DNA from: Epidermidibacterium keratini | GTDB taxonomy: Bacteria > Actinomycetota > Actinomycetes > Mycobacteriales > Antricoccaceae | Length of the DNA: 64,000 nucleotides | Assembly (NCBI RefSeq): GCF_009834025.1 | Contig: NZ_CP047156.1 | Span: 248,001-312,000, forward strand | Direction of reading: 5' to 3' | Part shown: positions 56,466-64,000 of the stretch, piece after piece | How positions within the stretch are numbered: the first letter of the stretch is position 1 | How the letters are laid out: each line of letters opens with the position of its first letter | The notes under the pieces: model-generated | The model's input: the letters and a program-made list of their open reading frames with translations, nothing else | The model's database searches: none | Told to the model about the DNA's origin: nothing | Translations under genes and position numbers: made by a program

Positions 56466-56909
56466 ATGACATCCGAGGCAACCTACACCCCCACTCCGCC
56501 GCCGGCCGAGTGGGAAAACCGCACAACGCCCGACGGGCAGCTCAACGACAAGTGCGGCATCGAGGTCATCGACTTCAACCCGGCGCGTGTTGTCGCGACG
56601 ATGCCGGTCGCCGGCAACCTGCAGCCCTACGGGCTGATGCATGGCGGGGCGTCCGCCGTACTCGCCGAAGCCGTGGGCTCGACCGCCGCGGTGCTGAACT
56701 CCGAACCGGGCACCGTCAGCGTGGGCACGCAGATCATCGCCACCCACCACCGCGCCGTACGCTCCGGGGTTGTCACCGCGGTCGCGACCCCACTGCACGT
56801 CGGTCGCACCTTGAAGACGTTCCGCGTGGATATCACCGACGAAGACGGCAAGCTGGTGTGTACGGCGCAACTGTCGGCCATGACGATGCCCCAAGCCCCC
56901 GGCGCCTAA
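56466..56909 (+). CDS. Hotdog-fold thioesterase
   Basis: 147 residues. DKCGIEVIDFNPARVVATMPVAGNLQPYGLMHGGASAVLAEAVGS carries the HGG hotdog loop and the catalytic Glu that follows it, with a QIIATHHRAVRSG strand. Acyl-CoA thioesterase of the PaaI/4-hydroxybenzoyl-CoA type; substrate unknown. Leaderless start at 56466, divergent from polA. Confidence 0.87.
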   Translation: MTSEATYTPTPPPAEWENRTTPDGQLNDKCGIEVIDFNPARVVATMPVAGNLQPYGLMHGGASAVLAEAVGSTAAVLNSEPGTVSVGTQIIATHHRAVRSGVVTAVATPLHVGRTLKTFRVDITDEDGKLVCTAQLSAMTMPQAPGA

Positions 56910-56923
56910 CCACGACATTCCAC

Positions 56924-56984
56924 CACTTGCGGCAGGTTTGTGCTGGCTCTGAGGCCTGTAGCCAGCACAAACGTGCCGCAGGTG
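56924..56984. repeat. Palindromic element, copy 3
   Basis: 25-bp arms (56924-56948 and 56960-56984) with two mismatches, 11-nt loop; arm sequence CACTTGCGGCAGGTTTGTGC then TGGCT. Lies upstream of the AbiEi/nuclease-like gene. A DnaA-box-like 9-mer follows at 56993. Confidence 0.9.
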
Positions 56985-56992
56985 ACGGAGTC

Positions 56993-57001
56993 TGTGGATA
57001 A
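56993..57001 (-). promoter_or_regulatory. DnaA-box-like 9-mer beside palindrome copy 3
   Basis: TTATCCACA on the minus strand, 8 bp after the palindrome and about 40 bp before the AbiEi-like ATG. The same 14-bp stretch follows copy 1. Confidence 0.4.
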
Positions 57002-57039
57002 CTCGGAGTACGCCGACCTCCATCGCTCACAGTGAAGCG

Positions 57040-58056
57040 ATGCGAAAAGACGCTTTCGACGCCAACGACATCGGGGCTCGACTCGATACTCCTGGAATCA
57101 GCACACGCGCCGAGTGGTTGGCCGCCGGGGCGAGCCGAGGGATGTTCGACGACGGGCGGCTCCACCAGGTGGTCCGCGGCGTTTGGGCGAGTACGACGGC
57201 CCTCGGCAAGCCACGCGAACTGCTCGACCGGCTCGGCCCTTTCATCTCACCCGATAGCGCTCTTAGCGGCTGGGCGGCAGCCCTGCTGCACGGCGTACGC
57301 GACGCCGGGCCGACGATGCGCACAACCAATCCCGAGCCCGTCCAGGTGTGTCAGCCGCGGTCGCAGCACCGCGCCCCACCCGGACAGTCAACCTTGCGAG
57401 TCGACATTCCTCCGCAAGAGTTCATCACGATTGCGGGAGTGAGGGTGCCTACCCTCGCGAGAACGGCGTACGACATGGTGCGGTTCAGCCGCGACCCGGA
57501 GGTCGCCGTCAAGCTCCTCGACTGCTTCTTGCACGACCTCAATCCCACGCCGTTGGAACGCCCGGCACTTGCCGAGATCGTGCAGTCACACCCACGTGCG
57601 CGCGGCAACCCTCGCGTCCGGGACGCGCTTGAGTGGTCCACATCCCGCACACGCTCGCCGGCGGAATCGCGAACGCGCTACCTGTGGCTGCGCGCCTTCG
57701 ATTTGCGGCCGCATCTCATGCTGGTCAACCCGCTGCTACAGATCGAAGGTCTGATCGCCGAACTCGACCTTGTCGACCTCACGTCGGGGACTGTCCTGGA
57801 GTACGACGGCGGGCATCATGCCGATAGTCACCAGCGTGCACGCGATGCGCGCAAAGATGCCGCCGTACACGACCTCAAACTCACGATGTTGCGCGTCAAC
57901 GCCCCGGATCTGCGTCGGCCACACGGTGTGCTCATCAACCAGTGGGGCAGGCGACGCGACCAAGCGAGGCGTGAGGGCGGAGCTCATCGGGTGGGGTGCC
58001 TCGTCGCGGACGGCGTCCTCCGCGAGCATCCGTTGAAGCGATATCCACAGGGTTGA
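57040..58056 (+). CDS. AbiEi-like protein with DUF559/PD-(D/E)xK-like C-terminal domain
   Basis: 338 residues. N-terminal half resembles the AbiEi antitoxin winged helix (ARLDTPGISTRAEWLAAGASRGMFDDGRLHQVVRGVWA, ~13-50). C-terminal half has IAELDLVDL (E241, D243) and VLEYDGGHH (E254, D256) with spaced R/D/K residues, the pattern of DUF559-type endonuclease domains. Such fused proteins are expanded in actinobacteria; no AbiEii partner is adjacent, so a classical toxin-antitoxin pair is not supported. Bracketed by palindromes 3 and 4. Start chosen as the only ATG; weak ribosome site. Confidence 0.75.
   Translation: MRKDAFDANDIGARLDTPGISTRAEWLAAGASRGMFDDGRLHQVVRGVWASTTALGKPRELLDRLGPFISPDSALSGWAAALLHGVRDAGPTMRTTNPEPVQVCQPRSQHRAPPGQSTLRVDIPPQEFITIAGVRVPTLARTAYDMVRFSRDPEVAVKLLDCFLHDLNPTPLERPALAEIVQSHPRARGNPRVRDALEWSTSRTRSPAESRTRYLWLRAFDLRPHLMLVNPLLQIEGLIAELDLVDLTSGTVLEYDGGHHADSHQRARDARKDAAVHDLKLTMLRVNAPDLRRPHGVLINQWGRRRDQARREGGAHRVGCLVADGVLREHPLKRYPQG
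58041..58049 (+). promoter_or_regulatory. Near-match DnaA-box 9-mer before palindrome copy 4
   Basis: ATATCCACA differs from TTATCCACA at one position and overlaps the last codons of the AbiEi-like gene. Confidence 0.25.
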
Positions 58057-58057
58057 T

Positions 58058-58117
58058 CACCTGCGGCAGGTTTGTGCTGTCTTTAGGGCCTAGAGCCAGC
58101 ACAAACGTGCCGCAGGT
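58058..58117. repeat. Palindromic element, copy 4
   Basis: CACCTGCGGCAGGTTTGTGCTG on the left (58059 onward; first 20 bases as in copy 3) and a matching right arm (~58097-58117). Placed right after the AbiEi-like stop and before the livF stop, between convergent genes. Confidence 0.85.
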
Positions 58118-58163
58118 CAGCGGGTGCGGCGAGCGGATGAGTGGGGTACGGCGGGCGGCGGGG

Positions 58164-58877
58164 TTAGGCGACGCCGAGGTAGGCCTCCATGACGGCCGGG
58201 TCGTTTAGCAGGTCCTTGCCCGAGCCGGTCTTGGTGACGGTGCCGGTCTCCAGGATGTACGCACGGTTCGAGCGCGACAGCGCACCTTGGGCGTTCTGCT
58301 CGACCAGCAGGATCGTCGTACCCTCGGCGTTGATCTCACTGATGATCTTGAAGATCTGCTGGATGATCTTCGGCGCGAGGCCCAGTGAGGGCTCGTCGAG
58401 CATCAGCAGTTTCGGGCGTGACATGAGCGCACGACCGATCGCCAGCATCTGCTGCTCGCCGCCGGACATCAGCCCGCCGCGCTGCTCCTTGCGCTCGCCG
58501 AGGCGCGGGAACAGCTCGAAGATGTGCTCGACGAGGTCGTCGTACTCCTTCTTCGAGCCGACCTTCCGCGCAAACGTGCCCATGTCGAGGTTTTCCAGCA
58601 CCGTCATGCCGGGGAAGATCCCGCGGCCCTCCGGCGCCTGGCAGATTCCCATGGTCACGCGCTTGTGTGGGGCGAGCTTGGTGATGTCCTTGCCCTCGAA
58701 GACGATCCGCCCCGTCGTGAGCGGCCGGATGCCGGAGATCGCCCGCATCGTGGTCGACTTGCCGGCACCGTTGGCGCCGATCATCGAGACGACCTCGCCC
58801 TCGTTGACCTGCAGATCGATGCCGTGCAGCGCCTCGATCGCGCCGTAGTTGACGACGACGTTTTCTAGCTCAAGCAT
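58164..58877 (-). CDS. livF: Branched-chain amino-acid ABC transporter, ATP-binding subunit LivF
   Basis: 237 residues. Walker [15 protein letters not shown] signature [15 protein letters not shown], Walker [15 protein letters not shown], and the LivF-type [15 protein letters not shown]. Energises import with LivG. ATG 58877 is fixed by GGAGG 6 nt upstream and by its 8-nt overlap with the livG stop; a longer reading frame upstream is not needed. Confidence 0.95.
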   Translation of the reverse strand: MLELENVVVNYGAIEALHGIDLQVNEGEVVSMIGANGAGKSTTMRAISGIRPLTTGRIVFEGKDITKLAPHKRVTMGICQAPEGRGIFPGMTVLENLDMGTFARKVGSKKEYDDLVEHIFELFPRLGERKEQRGGLMSGGEQQMLAIGRALMSRPKLLMLDEPSLGLAPKIIQQIFKIISEINAEGTTILLVEQNAQGALSRSNRAYILETGTVTKTGSGKDLLNDPAVMEAYLGVA

Positions 58878-59772
58878 CTTCATCCTCCTCGTCGGCATCG
58901 CCGGTGCCGAGGTACGCCGCGATGACGGCCGGGTTGGCGCGGACCTGCTCGGGCGTGCCCTCGGCGATCTTGCGACCGAACTCGAGTACGACGATCCGAT
59001 CGGTCACGCCCATCACCAGGCGCATGTCGTGTTCGATCAGCAGCACGGTGTAGCCCTGGTCGCGGATCTCCTGGATCAGCCCCATCAGCTGCACCTTCTC
59101 GACCGGGTTGAACCCAGCCGCCGGCTCGTCGAGACAGAGCAGCTTGGGCTCGGTGGCCAGCGCACGCGCGATCTCCAGACGCCGCTGGTAGCCATACGGC
59201 AGCGACCGCGCCGGCTCGTTGGCCCGATCGGCGATGCCGACGAACTCCAGCAGCTCCATGCCCCGGTCGTAGGCGATCCGCTCTTCGCGTCGGTGCCGCG
59301 GTGAGCGGAATACGGCCCCGGCGATCGAGGTCTTGTGCCGGGCATCGACGCCGACGGCGACGTTTTCGAGCGCCGTCATCGAGGCAAACAGCCGGATGTT
59401 CTGGAAGGTGCGGGCAATGCCCATCCGGGTGATCTGGTTGCGCTTCATCTTGCGGATCGGCGTGCCGTCGAAGACAACCTGTCCGCTCGTCGGGGTGTAG
59501 ACGCCGGTCATCGCGTTGAAGCAGGTCGTCTTGCCGGCGCCGTTCGGCCCGATAAGCCCGAGGATCTCGCCGCGCTTGATGTCGAAGCTCACCGAGTCCA
59601 TGGCCTTCAGGCCGCCGAACTGCATTGTGACGTCCTGCAGGCTGACCAGCGTCTCGCCGACGCCAGCGTGCACATCACGCTCGAGGTGGATGTCCATCGC
59701 CGACTGGTCGACGTCGGTGAACGTGTCGACGGGGTGCTCGGCGTCGGGGGTCGCCGGGTTCGGCGCGCTCAT
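58870..59772 (-). CDS. livG: Branched-chain amino-acid ABC transporter, ATP-binding subunit LivG
   Basis: 300 residues. Walker [17 protein letters not shown], LivG-type [18 protein letters not shown], signature [15 protein letters not shown] (the LivG form of LSGGQ), Walker [14 protein letters not shown] and IEHDMRLVM. ~42 extra N-terminal residues and an acidic C-terminus are unusual but not disruptive. Start overlaps the livM stop by 4 nt. Confidence 0.95.
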   Translation of the reverse strand: MSAPNPATPDAEHPVDTFTDVDQSAMDIHLERDVHAGVGETLVSLQDVTMQFGGLKAMDSVSFDIKRGEILGLIGPNGAGKTTCFNAMTGVYTPTSGQVVFDGTPIRKMKRNQITRMGIARTFQNIRLFASMTALENVAVGVDARHKTSIAGAVFRSPRHRREERIAYDRGMELLEFVGIADRANEPARSLPYGYQRRLEIARALATEPKLLCLDEPAAGFNPVEKVQLMGLIQEIRDQGYTVLLIEHDMRLVMGVTDRIVVLEFGRKIAEGTPEQVRANPAVIAAYLGTGDADEEDEDA

Positions 59773-61250
59773 CGTGCTCCTCCCACATCGGGATTGGTCG
59801 GGCCGTCAGGGTCGCCGTCCGAGGGCGGACGCTGCGGCGTCGCCCCGTCGCCAGACGGCGTTGCGCCACCCGACGTGGTCGCGCCACCCGACGGCGTTGC
59901 GCCACCCGATGGGCTCGCGCCGCCGGTCGGCCGGCTATCTGGCCGATCAACGGGCACCGGCAGGTCGTCGCCTGCCTTGCCATCGAGATCGCCTGGACTC
60001 TCGCGGTCGCGCCGACTTCGGCCGTCACCGCCCTCGGTCTTGTGCAGCGGCGACGTACCCGGCTCCACGTGCGTCGTCTCGCCGAGGTCGTCGGCGTCGG
60101 GTTCGACGTGTCCGGTAATCACCGGGTCGGTGACAGGTGGTACGTCGGGACCGGCCCCCATCAGGCGGTGGCGCGCCGGAAGGATGCCCTGCGGGCGGAA
60201 CAGCATCAGCATGATCAGCACGGTGCCGAAGATGAGGTACTTGTATTCCGACAGTCCGGCAAAGCGGGCCGGGACGTAGGCCACGATGACCGCGCCGATG
60301 ATCACGCCGAACTTGTTGCCCTGACCGCCGAGTACGACGGCCACCAGGAACAGCACCGAGGAAATCACGTCGAACTTCTGGTTGTTGACGAACTGGACCT
60401 GACCGGCCATGAAGGCGCCAGCAAGGCCGCCGACACCCGCGCCGAGCGCGAACGCCCACACCTTGTACTTGAAGGTCGAGACGCCCATGATCTCGGCGGC
60501 GTCTTCGTCCTCGCGCAGCGATATCCACGCACGACCGACCCGCGAGCGCTCAAGGTTGCGCGTCGCCAACAGCACCAGAGCAATGGCGACCATCAGCGCC
60601 CAGTACCACCAGACGCCGTAGTTCAACGTCTCGTTGTTTCCGGCGAAGAACGGCCCCTGCGGCCACGACTCAGTGGTGAAGGGCTTCGGGAACGCGATCT
60701 CCTTGAAGCCGGTCTGACCGCGCAGCAACGGAATGTTGTCAGCACCAAGGCGCACCAGCTCACCGAAGCCGAGCGTCACGATCGCGAGGTAGTCACCGCG
60801 CACGCGCAGCGTCGGGATGCCGAGGATGAGCCCGGAGATCGCGGTGATCACGATCGCGAACGGCACCGCCATCAGCCAGCCGGTCGACCAGAAGTCGCTC
60901 AGGTCGCTGCCGGGAGCAGTCAGCAACGCGACGACGTACGCGCCGATCGCGAAAAAGCCGATATAGCCCAGATCCAGCAGTCCGGCGAGCCCGACCACGA
61001 TGTTCAACCCGAGCGCGATCAGCGCGTAGCGCGCGCATTCGGCGAGCACGAGCGAGAACGACGTCGGCCCGCCGGCGATGCCCGGCGGCTCGATGATCGG
61101 CAAGAAGATCAGCAGTACGACGAACGCGAGCGTGGCGAGGATCTTGACCGGCTTGGCCAGGTTGTCCCACCACCGCACGAGCGGGTTCGGGTGCGTGCTC
61201 TTGACCGGCTCGGAGGTATCGACGCGCTGAGAGGCATCAGTAGTAGTCAT
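59769..61250 (-). CDS. livM: Branched-chain amino-acid ABC transporter permease LivM with long tail
   Basis: 493 residues, longer than usual (~320-380). Core ~20-375 has about nine to ten membrane segments with the BPD_transp_2 landmarks [45 protein letters not shown] and [18 protein letters not shown]. The last ~110 residues are a hydrophilic tail rich in D/G/P/S with repeated GGATPSG units. Spacing 3 bp to livH upstream. Confidence 0.93.
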   Translation of the reverse strand: MTTTDASQRVDTSEPVKSTHPNPLVRWWDNLAKPVKILATLAFVVLLIFLPIIEPPGIAGGPTSFSLVLAECARYALIALGLNIVVGLAGLLDLGYIGFFAIGAYVVALLTAPGSDLSDFWSTGWLMAVPFAIVITAISGLILGIPTLRVRGDYLAIVTLGFGELVRLGADNIPLLRGQTGFKEIAFPKPFTTESWPQGPFFAGNNETLNYGVWWYWALMVAIALVLLATRNLERSRVGRAWISLREDEDAAEIMGVSTFKYKVWAFALGAGVGGLAGAFMAGQVQFVNNQKFDVISSVLFLVAVVLGGQGNKFGVIIGAVIVAYVPARFAGLSEYKYLIFGTVLIMLMLFRPQGILPARHRLMGAGPDVPPVTDPVITGHVEPDADDLGETTHVEPGTSPLHKTEGGDGRSRRDRESPGDLDGKAGDDLPVPVDRPDSRPTGGASPSGGATPSGGATTSGGATPSGDGATPQRPPSDGDPDGPTNPDVGGAR

Positions 61251-61253
61251 GTC

Positions 61254-62261
61254 CTACACCCGCGCCTTTCCAAGAGACTCGCCCAGGATTCCGGTCGGTC
61301 GGAACATCAAGATGAAGATCAGCAGGATGAAGGCGATCGCGTGCTTCCACTGATCGCCGATCAACGCCGAACCCCAGCTCTCAGCGACACCCAGCAGCAA
61401 GCCGCCGAGCAGGGCGCCGCGCAGGTTGCCGATGCCGCCGAGTACGGCGGCCGCAAATGCCTTGAGCCCCAGCAAGAAGCCGGCGTTGAAGACGAGTGTC
61501 TGCGGCACGTAGAGGCTGTAGAGCAGGGCGGCCGCGCCGGCGAGTACGCCGCCGAACAGGAACGTGATCATGATGACCCGCTGCGGGTTGACGCCCATCA
61601 GCGTCGCCGTCGTCTCGTCCTGCGAGACCGCGCGGATGCCGCGACCGAGCTTGGTGCGGTTGACGAAGATGTCGGCGATGATCATCATCACCACGGCCGC
61701 GCCCACGATCACCAGCTGCCGGTTGTCGACGTCGGCGCCGAAGATCGAGAACTGCACTTCGGGGCTGACGAGCTTGATCGGCGGTTCGGGTACGCCGCCG
61801 CGCCACACGAAGAAGATCTGCTGCAGCACAAAGGATGCACCGATCGCGGTGATCAAGAAGACGAACGGTGGGGCGCCCATCTTGCGTAAGCGGCGATAGG
61901 CCACGCGTTCGACGAGCAACGCTGTGCCGCCAGAGGCGAGCATCGCCACGAGCATCGCGGCAAACAGATAGACGATGGTGAGCGCGATGCCTTCGTCGTA
62001 CGTGTCGGCGTTGGGTGTGAAGCCCATGGCTTGCAGCGCGAAGTACTGGGCAAAGAGCCCGACGAGGAAGACCTCGGAGTGGGCGAAGTTGATGAGGCGC
62101 AGTACGCCGTACACCAGCGTGTAGCCGATCGCGATCAGCGCGTAGATCGCGCCGACGGTCAGTCCGCCGAAGGTGTAGGAGGCGAAGTTGCGAAACAGCT
62201 TCTCGTAATCGAACGAGATCCAGTCGGCAGCGAGGATGGCCGACGAACTAGCGAGAATCAA
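61254..62261 (-). CDS. livH: Branched-chain amino-acid ABC transporter permease LivH
   Basis: 335 residues, about eight membrane segments. TVGAIYALIAIGYTLVYGVLRLINFAHSEV is the family N-terminus; GIRAVSQDETTATLMGVN is the coupling loop to the ATPase. Partner of LivM. The TTG start at 62261 has no clear ribosome site. 145 bp separate it from livJ, holding a hairpin. Confidence 0.94.
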   Translation of the reverse strand: MILASSSAILAADWISFDYEKLFRNFASYTFGGLTVGAIYALIAIGYTLVYGVLRLINFAHSEVFLVGLFAQYFALQAMGFTPNADTYDEGIALTIVYLFAAMLVAMLASGGTALLVERVAYRRLRKMGAPPFVFLITAIGASFVLQQIFFVWRGGVPEPPIKLVSPEVQFSIFGADVDNRQLVIVGAAVVMMIIADIFVNRTKLGRGIRAVSQDETTATLMGVNPQRVIMITFLFGGVLAGAAALLYSLYVPQTLVFNAGFLLGLKAFAAAVLGGIGNLRGALLGGLLLGVAESWGSALIGDQWKHAIAFILLIFILMFRPTGILGESLGKARV

Positions 62262-62340
62262 GAGGGTTGCTCCGTAGCTGGGTTCGACGGAAGGGCCGGC
62301 GGTTGCGCCGATGCCCTACCAGCGAGTTCTGGTCAGCGGT

Positions 62341-62375
62341 CCGGGGTGCGTGAGGTTGTGCCCCACGCACCCCGG
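62341..62375 (-). terminator. Hairpin between livJ and livH
   Basis: 12-bp perfect stem (62341-62352 with 62364-62375) and an 11-nt loop. Placed after the binding-protein gene, it may reduce read-through or stabilise its mRNA so that livJ is made in excess, as is usual for such operons. Confidence 0.6.
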
Positions 62376-62406
62376 TCCCCTGTTGTGAGCCGAAGCCCGG
62401 CGCGAA

Positions 62407-63627
62407 CTACTTAACTTCGTACATCCAGATGTTCGTCGCCTCGAGCTCGCCGGTGTCGCTCCACTTGTAGTTGCGAGCCAGACCCTGGCCGTCGTAGTTC
62501 TTCACGAACTCGAGCATCGCCTCGCGGGTCGTGACGCCGGAGTCAATGCCCTTGAGCATGATCGTGGTCAGGTCATAACCCTCGACGGAGTAGACGCCAG
62601 GAGCGGTGCCGCCGGAGACCTCTTCGTATTCGGATGCGAACTCGTCAGGAGCCGGACCACACGGGCACGACAGGATCGCGCCTTCGGACGCCGAGCCAGC
62701 GCCGTCAACGAACGCCGGGTCGTTGACGCCGTCGGCCGAGATGAACTTGCCTTCGAACCCGCCATCACGCAGCTGCTGCACCAGCGGTGCGGCCTCGGCG
62801 TAGTAGCCGGCGTAGAACACCGCGTCCGCACCAGAGTCCTTGACGCTGGTGACGACCGAGGTGAACTCCTTGTCCTTGGTCTTCACATCGGCGGTGTCGG
62901 TGACCAGGTCGCCGAGGCCGCCGGAGACTTCCTCAGCCAGGCCCTTGCCGTATGCCGAGTCGTCCTGGATCAGGAAGACCTTCTCAGCCTTGACGTCGTT
63001 CTTGATGTACGCCGCTACCGACGGACCCTGCACCGCGTCGTTGGCCAGGCCGCGGAAGAAGACCTTCCAGCCGTTCTCCGACAGCGTGGTCGCGGTCGCC
63101 GATGCCGTCAGCGCGGGCAGGCCCGCCGCGTCGAGCTGCCCGTCGATGGCCTCGCTCTCACCGGAGAACGCCGGGCCGAGCAGCGCGATGATGCTCTGGT
63201 CACCGGTGATCGTCGGCGCGACCTGCGTCGCCTTCTCCGGCGTACCCTCCGTGTCGAAGTCCTTGACCTCAACCTGGCAGTTCGGGTTGGCGTCGTTGTG
63301 CTTCTTCAGCGCCAGCTGCATGCCGTACTGGATGTTCTTGCCGAGCGCAGCGTTGTCACCGCTGAGGGCGCCGGCGAACCCGAGGGCGATGCCCGAGCAG
63401 GTCGCGTTGCCATCACCGGCGGGGTCTGCGGCATCCGACGTGCTCGGCGCCTCGACCTCGTTGCCTTCGGAGTCGATCTGCTTCAGCGGCTGGATCGACA
63501 GGTCGCTGCCGCCTCCGCCACCTCCGCCTGAGCTCCCTGATCCGGTTTCTTTGCTTCCGCATCCGGCGAGGGCAAGGGCAAGGATGGCGCCCGTTGCTAC
63601 CACACCGCGGACCGAACGACGCGTCAC
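62407..63627 (-). CDS. livJ: Branched-chain amino-acid substrate-binding lipoprotein (LivJ/LivK type)
   Basis: 406 residues. Signal with lipobox LALAGC, Ser/Gly linker, then a periplasmic-binding type I fold with IALGFAGALSGDNAALGKNIQYGMQLALKKHNDANPNCQVEV, IALLGPAFSGESEAIDGQLDAAGLPALTASATAT and FISADGVNDPAFVDGAG. It delivers Leu/Ile/Val or other amino acids to LivHMGF. GTG 63627 has GGAGGT upstream; TTG 63639 would lie inside that site. First gene of the operon. Confidence 0.95.
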   Translation of the reverse strand: MTRRSVRGVVATGAILALALAGCGSKETGSGSSGGGGGGGSDLSIQPLKQIDSEGNEVEAPSTSDAADPAGDGNATCSGIALGFAGALSGDNAALGKNIQYGMQLALKKHNDANPNCQVEVKDFDTEGTPEKATQVAPTITGDQSIIALLGPAFSGESEAIDGQLDAAGLPALTASATATTLSENGWKVFFRGLANDAVQGPSVAAYIKNDVKAEKVFLIQDDSAYGKGLAEEVSGGLGDLVTDTADVKTKDKEFTSVVTSVKDSGADAVFYAGYYAEAAPLVQQLRDGGFEGKFISADGVNDPAFVDGAGSASEGAILSCPCGPAPDEFASEYEEVSGGTAPGVYSVEGYDLTTIMLKGIDSGVTTREAMLEFVKNYDGQGLARNYKWSDTGELEATNIWMYEVK

Positions 63628-63632
63628 GCGTA

Positions 63633-63650
63633 CCTCCAAATATTAGGAGG
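63633..63650 (-). promoter_or_regulatory. Possible hairpin masking the livJ ribosome site
   Basis: On the minus strand CCTCC-(8 nt, TAATATTT)-GGAGG forms a 5-bp stem whose right arm is the Shine-Dalgarno of livJ. Short and weakly stable; could tune translation. The remaining gap to 63815 shows no gene. Confidence 0.3.
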
Positions 63651-63815
63651 GGTAGCGCGTGATTGCGCTCACCCCGGTTCTCCTAGCGGAACAAAGTAGC
63701 GCACCACTATGTCAGGCGTGTAACGCGGCTCACCGTCGTGATCTAACGGAAACTTTGTGGCCACCCCGGCTGTCCGCTGGTCGCATGGCGCACACGTGGC
63801 CGGTTGGCGGCGGGG

Positions 63816-64000
63816 TCAGGTGGTGGCCTGGTGATCCAGAATCGCGGCCGCGACCTGTTTCATCGTCGTACGCCGCTCCATGGCCGCCTGCTGGATCCAG
63901 CGAAACGCAACCGGCTCGGTGAGCTTGTGCTCGGTCATCAGGTATCCCTTGGCCCGCTCGATCAGCTTGCGCGTCTCGATGCGATCAGACAGGTCGCTGA
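63816..64000 (-). CDS. ANTAR-domain response regulator, C-terminal part (runs off window end)
   Basis: The last 61 residues, ending at TGA 63818-63816: LSDRIETRKLIERAKGYLM ... LTEPVAFRWIQQAAMERRTTMKQVAAAIL. This is a complete ANTAR RNA-binding domain, as in mycobacterial PdtaR next to polA. The receiver domain lies beyond the window. ANTAR proteins act as transcription antiterminators. Confidence 0.93.
   Translation of the reverse strand, partial: SDLSDRIETRKLIERAKGYLMTEHKLTEPVAFRWIQQAAMERRTTMKQVAAAILDHQATT

Noticed and set aside
57040-58056. A complete AbiE toxin-antitoxin system
   Set aside because: Only the AbiEi-like part is present; neighbours are a thioesterase and livF, and no AbiEii nucleotidyltransferase is seen.

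Overview
The window is GC-rich, densely coded actinobacterial chromosome. Gene content and order resemble the conserved actinobacterial core seen in mycobacteria and relatives: alaS - DUF6167 - DUF948 - rarA - aspS - hisS - MBL hydrolase - PPIase - rel - apt - secF - secD - yajC - ruvBAC - yebC - pdxT - pdxS - LemA-like - pimA - PIM acyltransferase - pgsA - HIT - thrS, then coaE - rpsA - polA and an ANTAR regulator. The phosphatidylinositol-mannoside genes and inferred leaderless genes also point to Actinomycetota near the Mycobacteriales or Geodermatophilales. The genus cannot be named from sequence alone. There is no prophage, transposase, CRISPR array or biosynthetic cluster.

Layout. 0-3 kb: 5' part of alaS, two small membrane proteins and rarA. 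2.7-7.4 kb: unlinked accessory genes (PQQ-like propeller, SIMPL, class V aminotransferase, RIO kinase, DUF937). 7.4-12 kb: hisS-aspS-hydrolase operon and an MBL hydrolase. 12-20 kb: cyclophilin, convergent to a rel-apt-secFD-yajC block. 20-24.7 kb: ruvCAB, Pr6Pr-like membrane protein, yebC, pdxT. 24.8-32.3 kb: an accessory island inside the pdxT/pdxS neighbourhood (orphan gene, molbindin, YczE, acyl-CoA ligase, DUF2207/PH pair, VOC, methyltransferase). 32.3-39.4 kb: pdxS and the PIM/thrS operon. 39.4-42 kb: thioesterase, an orphan gene, a Gly-Cys-Val tRNA operon, a PGPGW membrane protein and a second tRNA-Val. 42-45.6 kb: lipoprotein, coaE, a small basic protein, rpsA. 45.9-53.7 kb: a lineage-specific surface-protein region with two tandem paralog pairs, an ankyrin membrane protein and two related membrane proteins. 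53.7-58.1 kb: polA, divergent thioesterase, and an AbiEi/PD-(D/E)xK-like gene bracketed by palindromes. 58.1-63.7 kb: a complete branched-chain amino-acid ABC operon (livJHMGF). The window ends inside an ANTAR regulator.

The most unusual signals are not single genes. Four copies of a ~60-bp palindromic element sit in intergenic regions, two bracketing the AbiEi/nuclease-like gene and three with a TTATCCACA-like 9-mer beside them. There are also 21-bp and 30-bp repeat families, apparent frame-independent enrichment of GTAC, many genes whose start codon lies 5-7 nt after a TANNNT hexamer (including divergent polA/thioesterase promoters whose -10 elements share one TA step), a duplicated coaE translation start creating a 12-codon upstream ORF, and a gene best explained by an AUC start codon. 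All family assignments come from reading the sequence; no database search was run.
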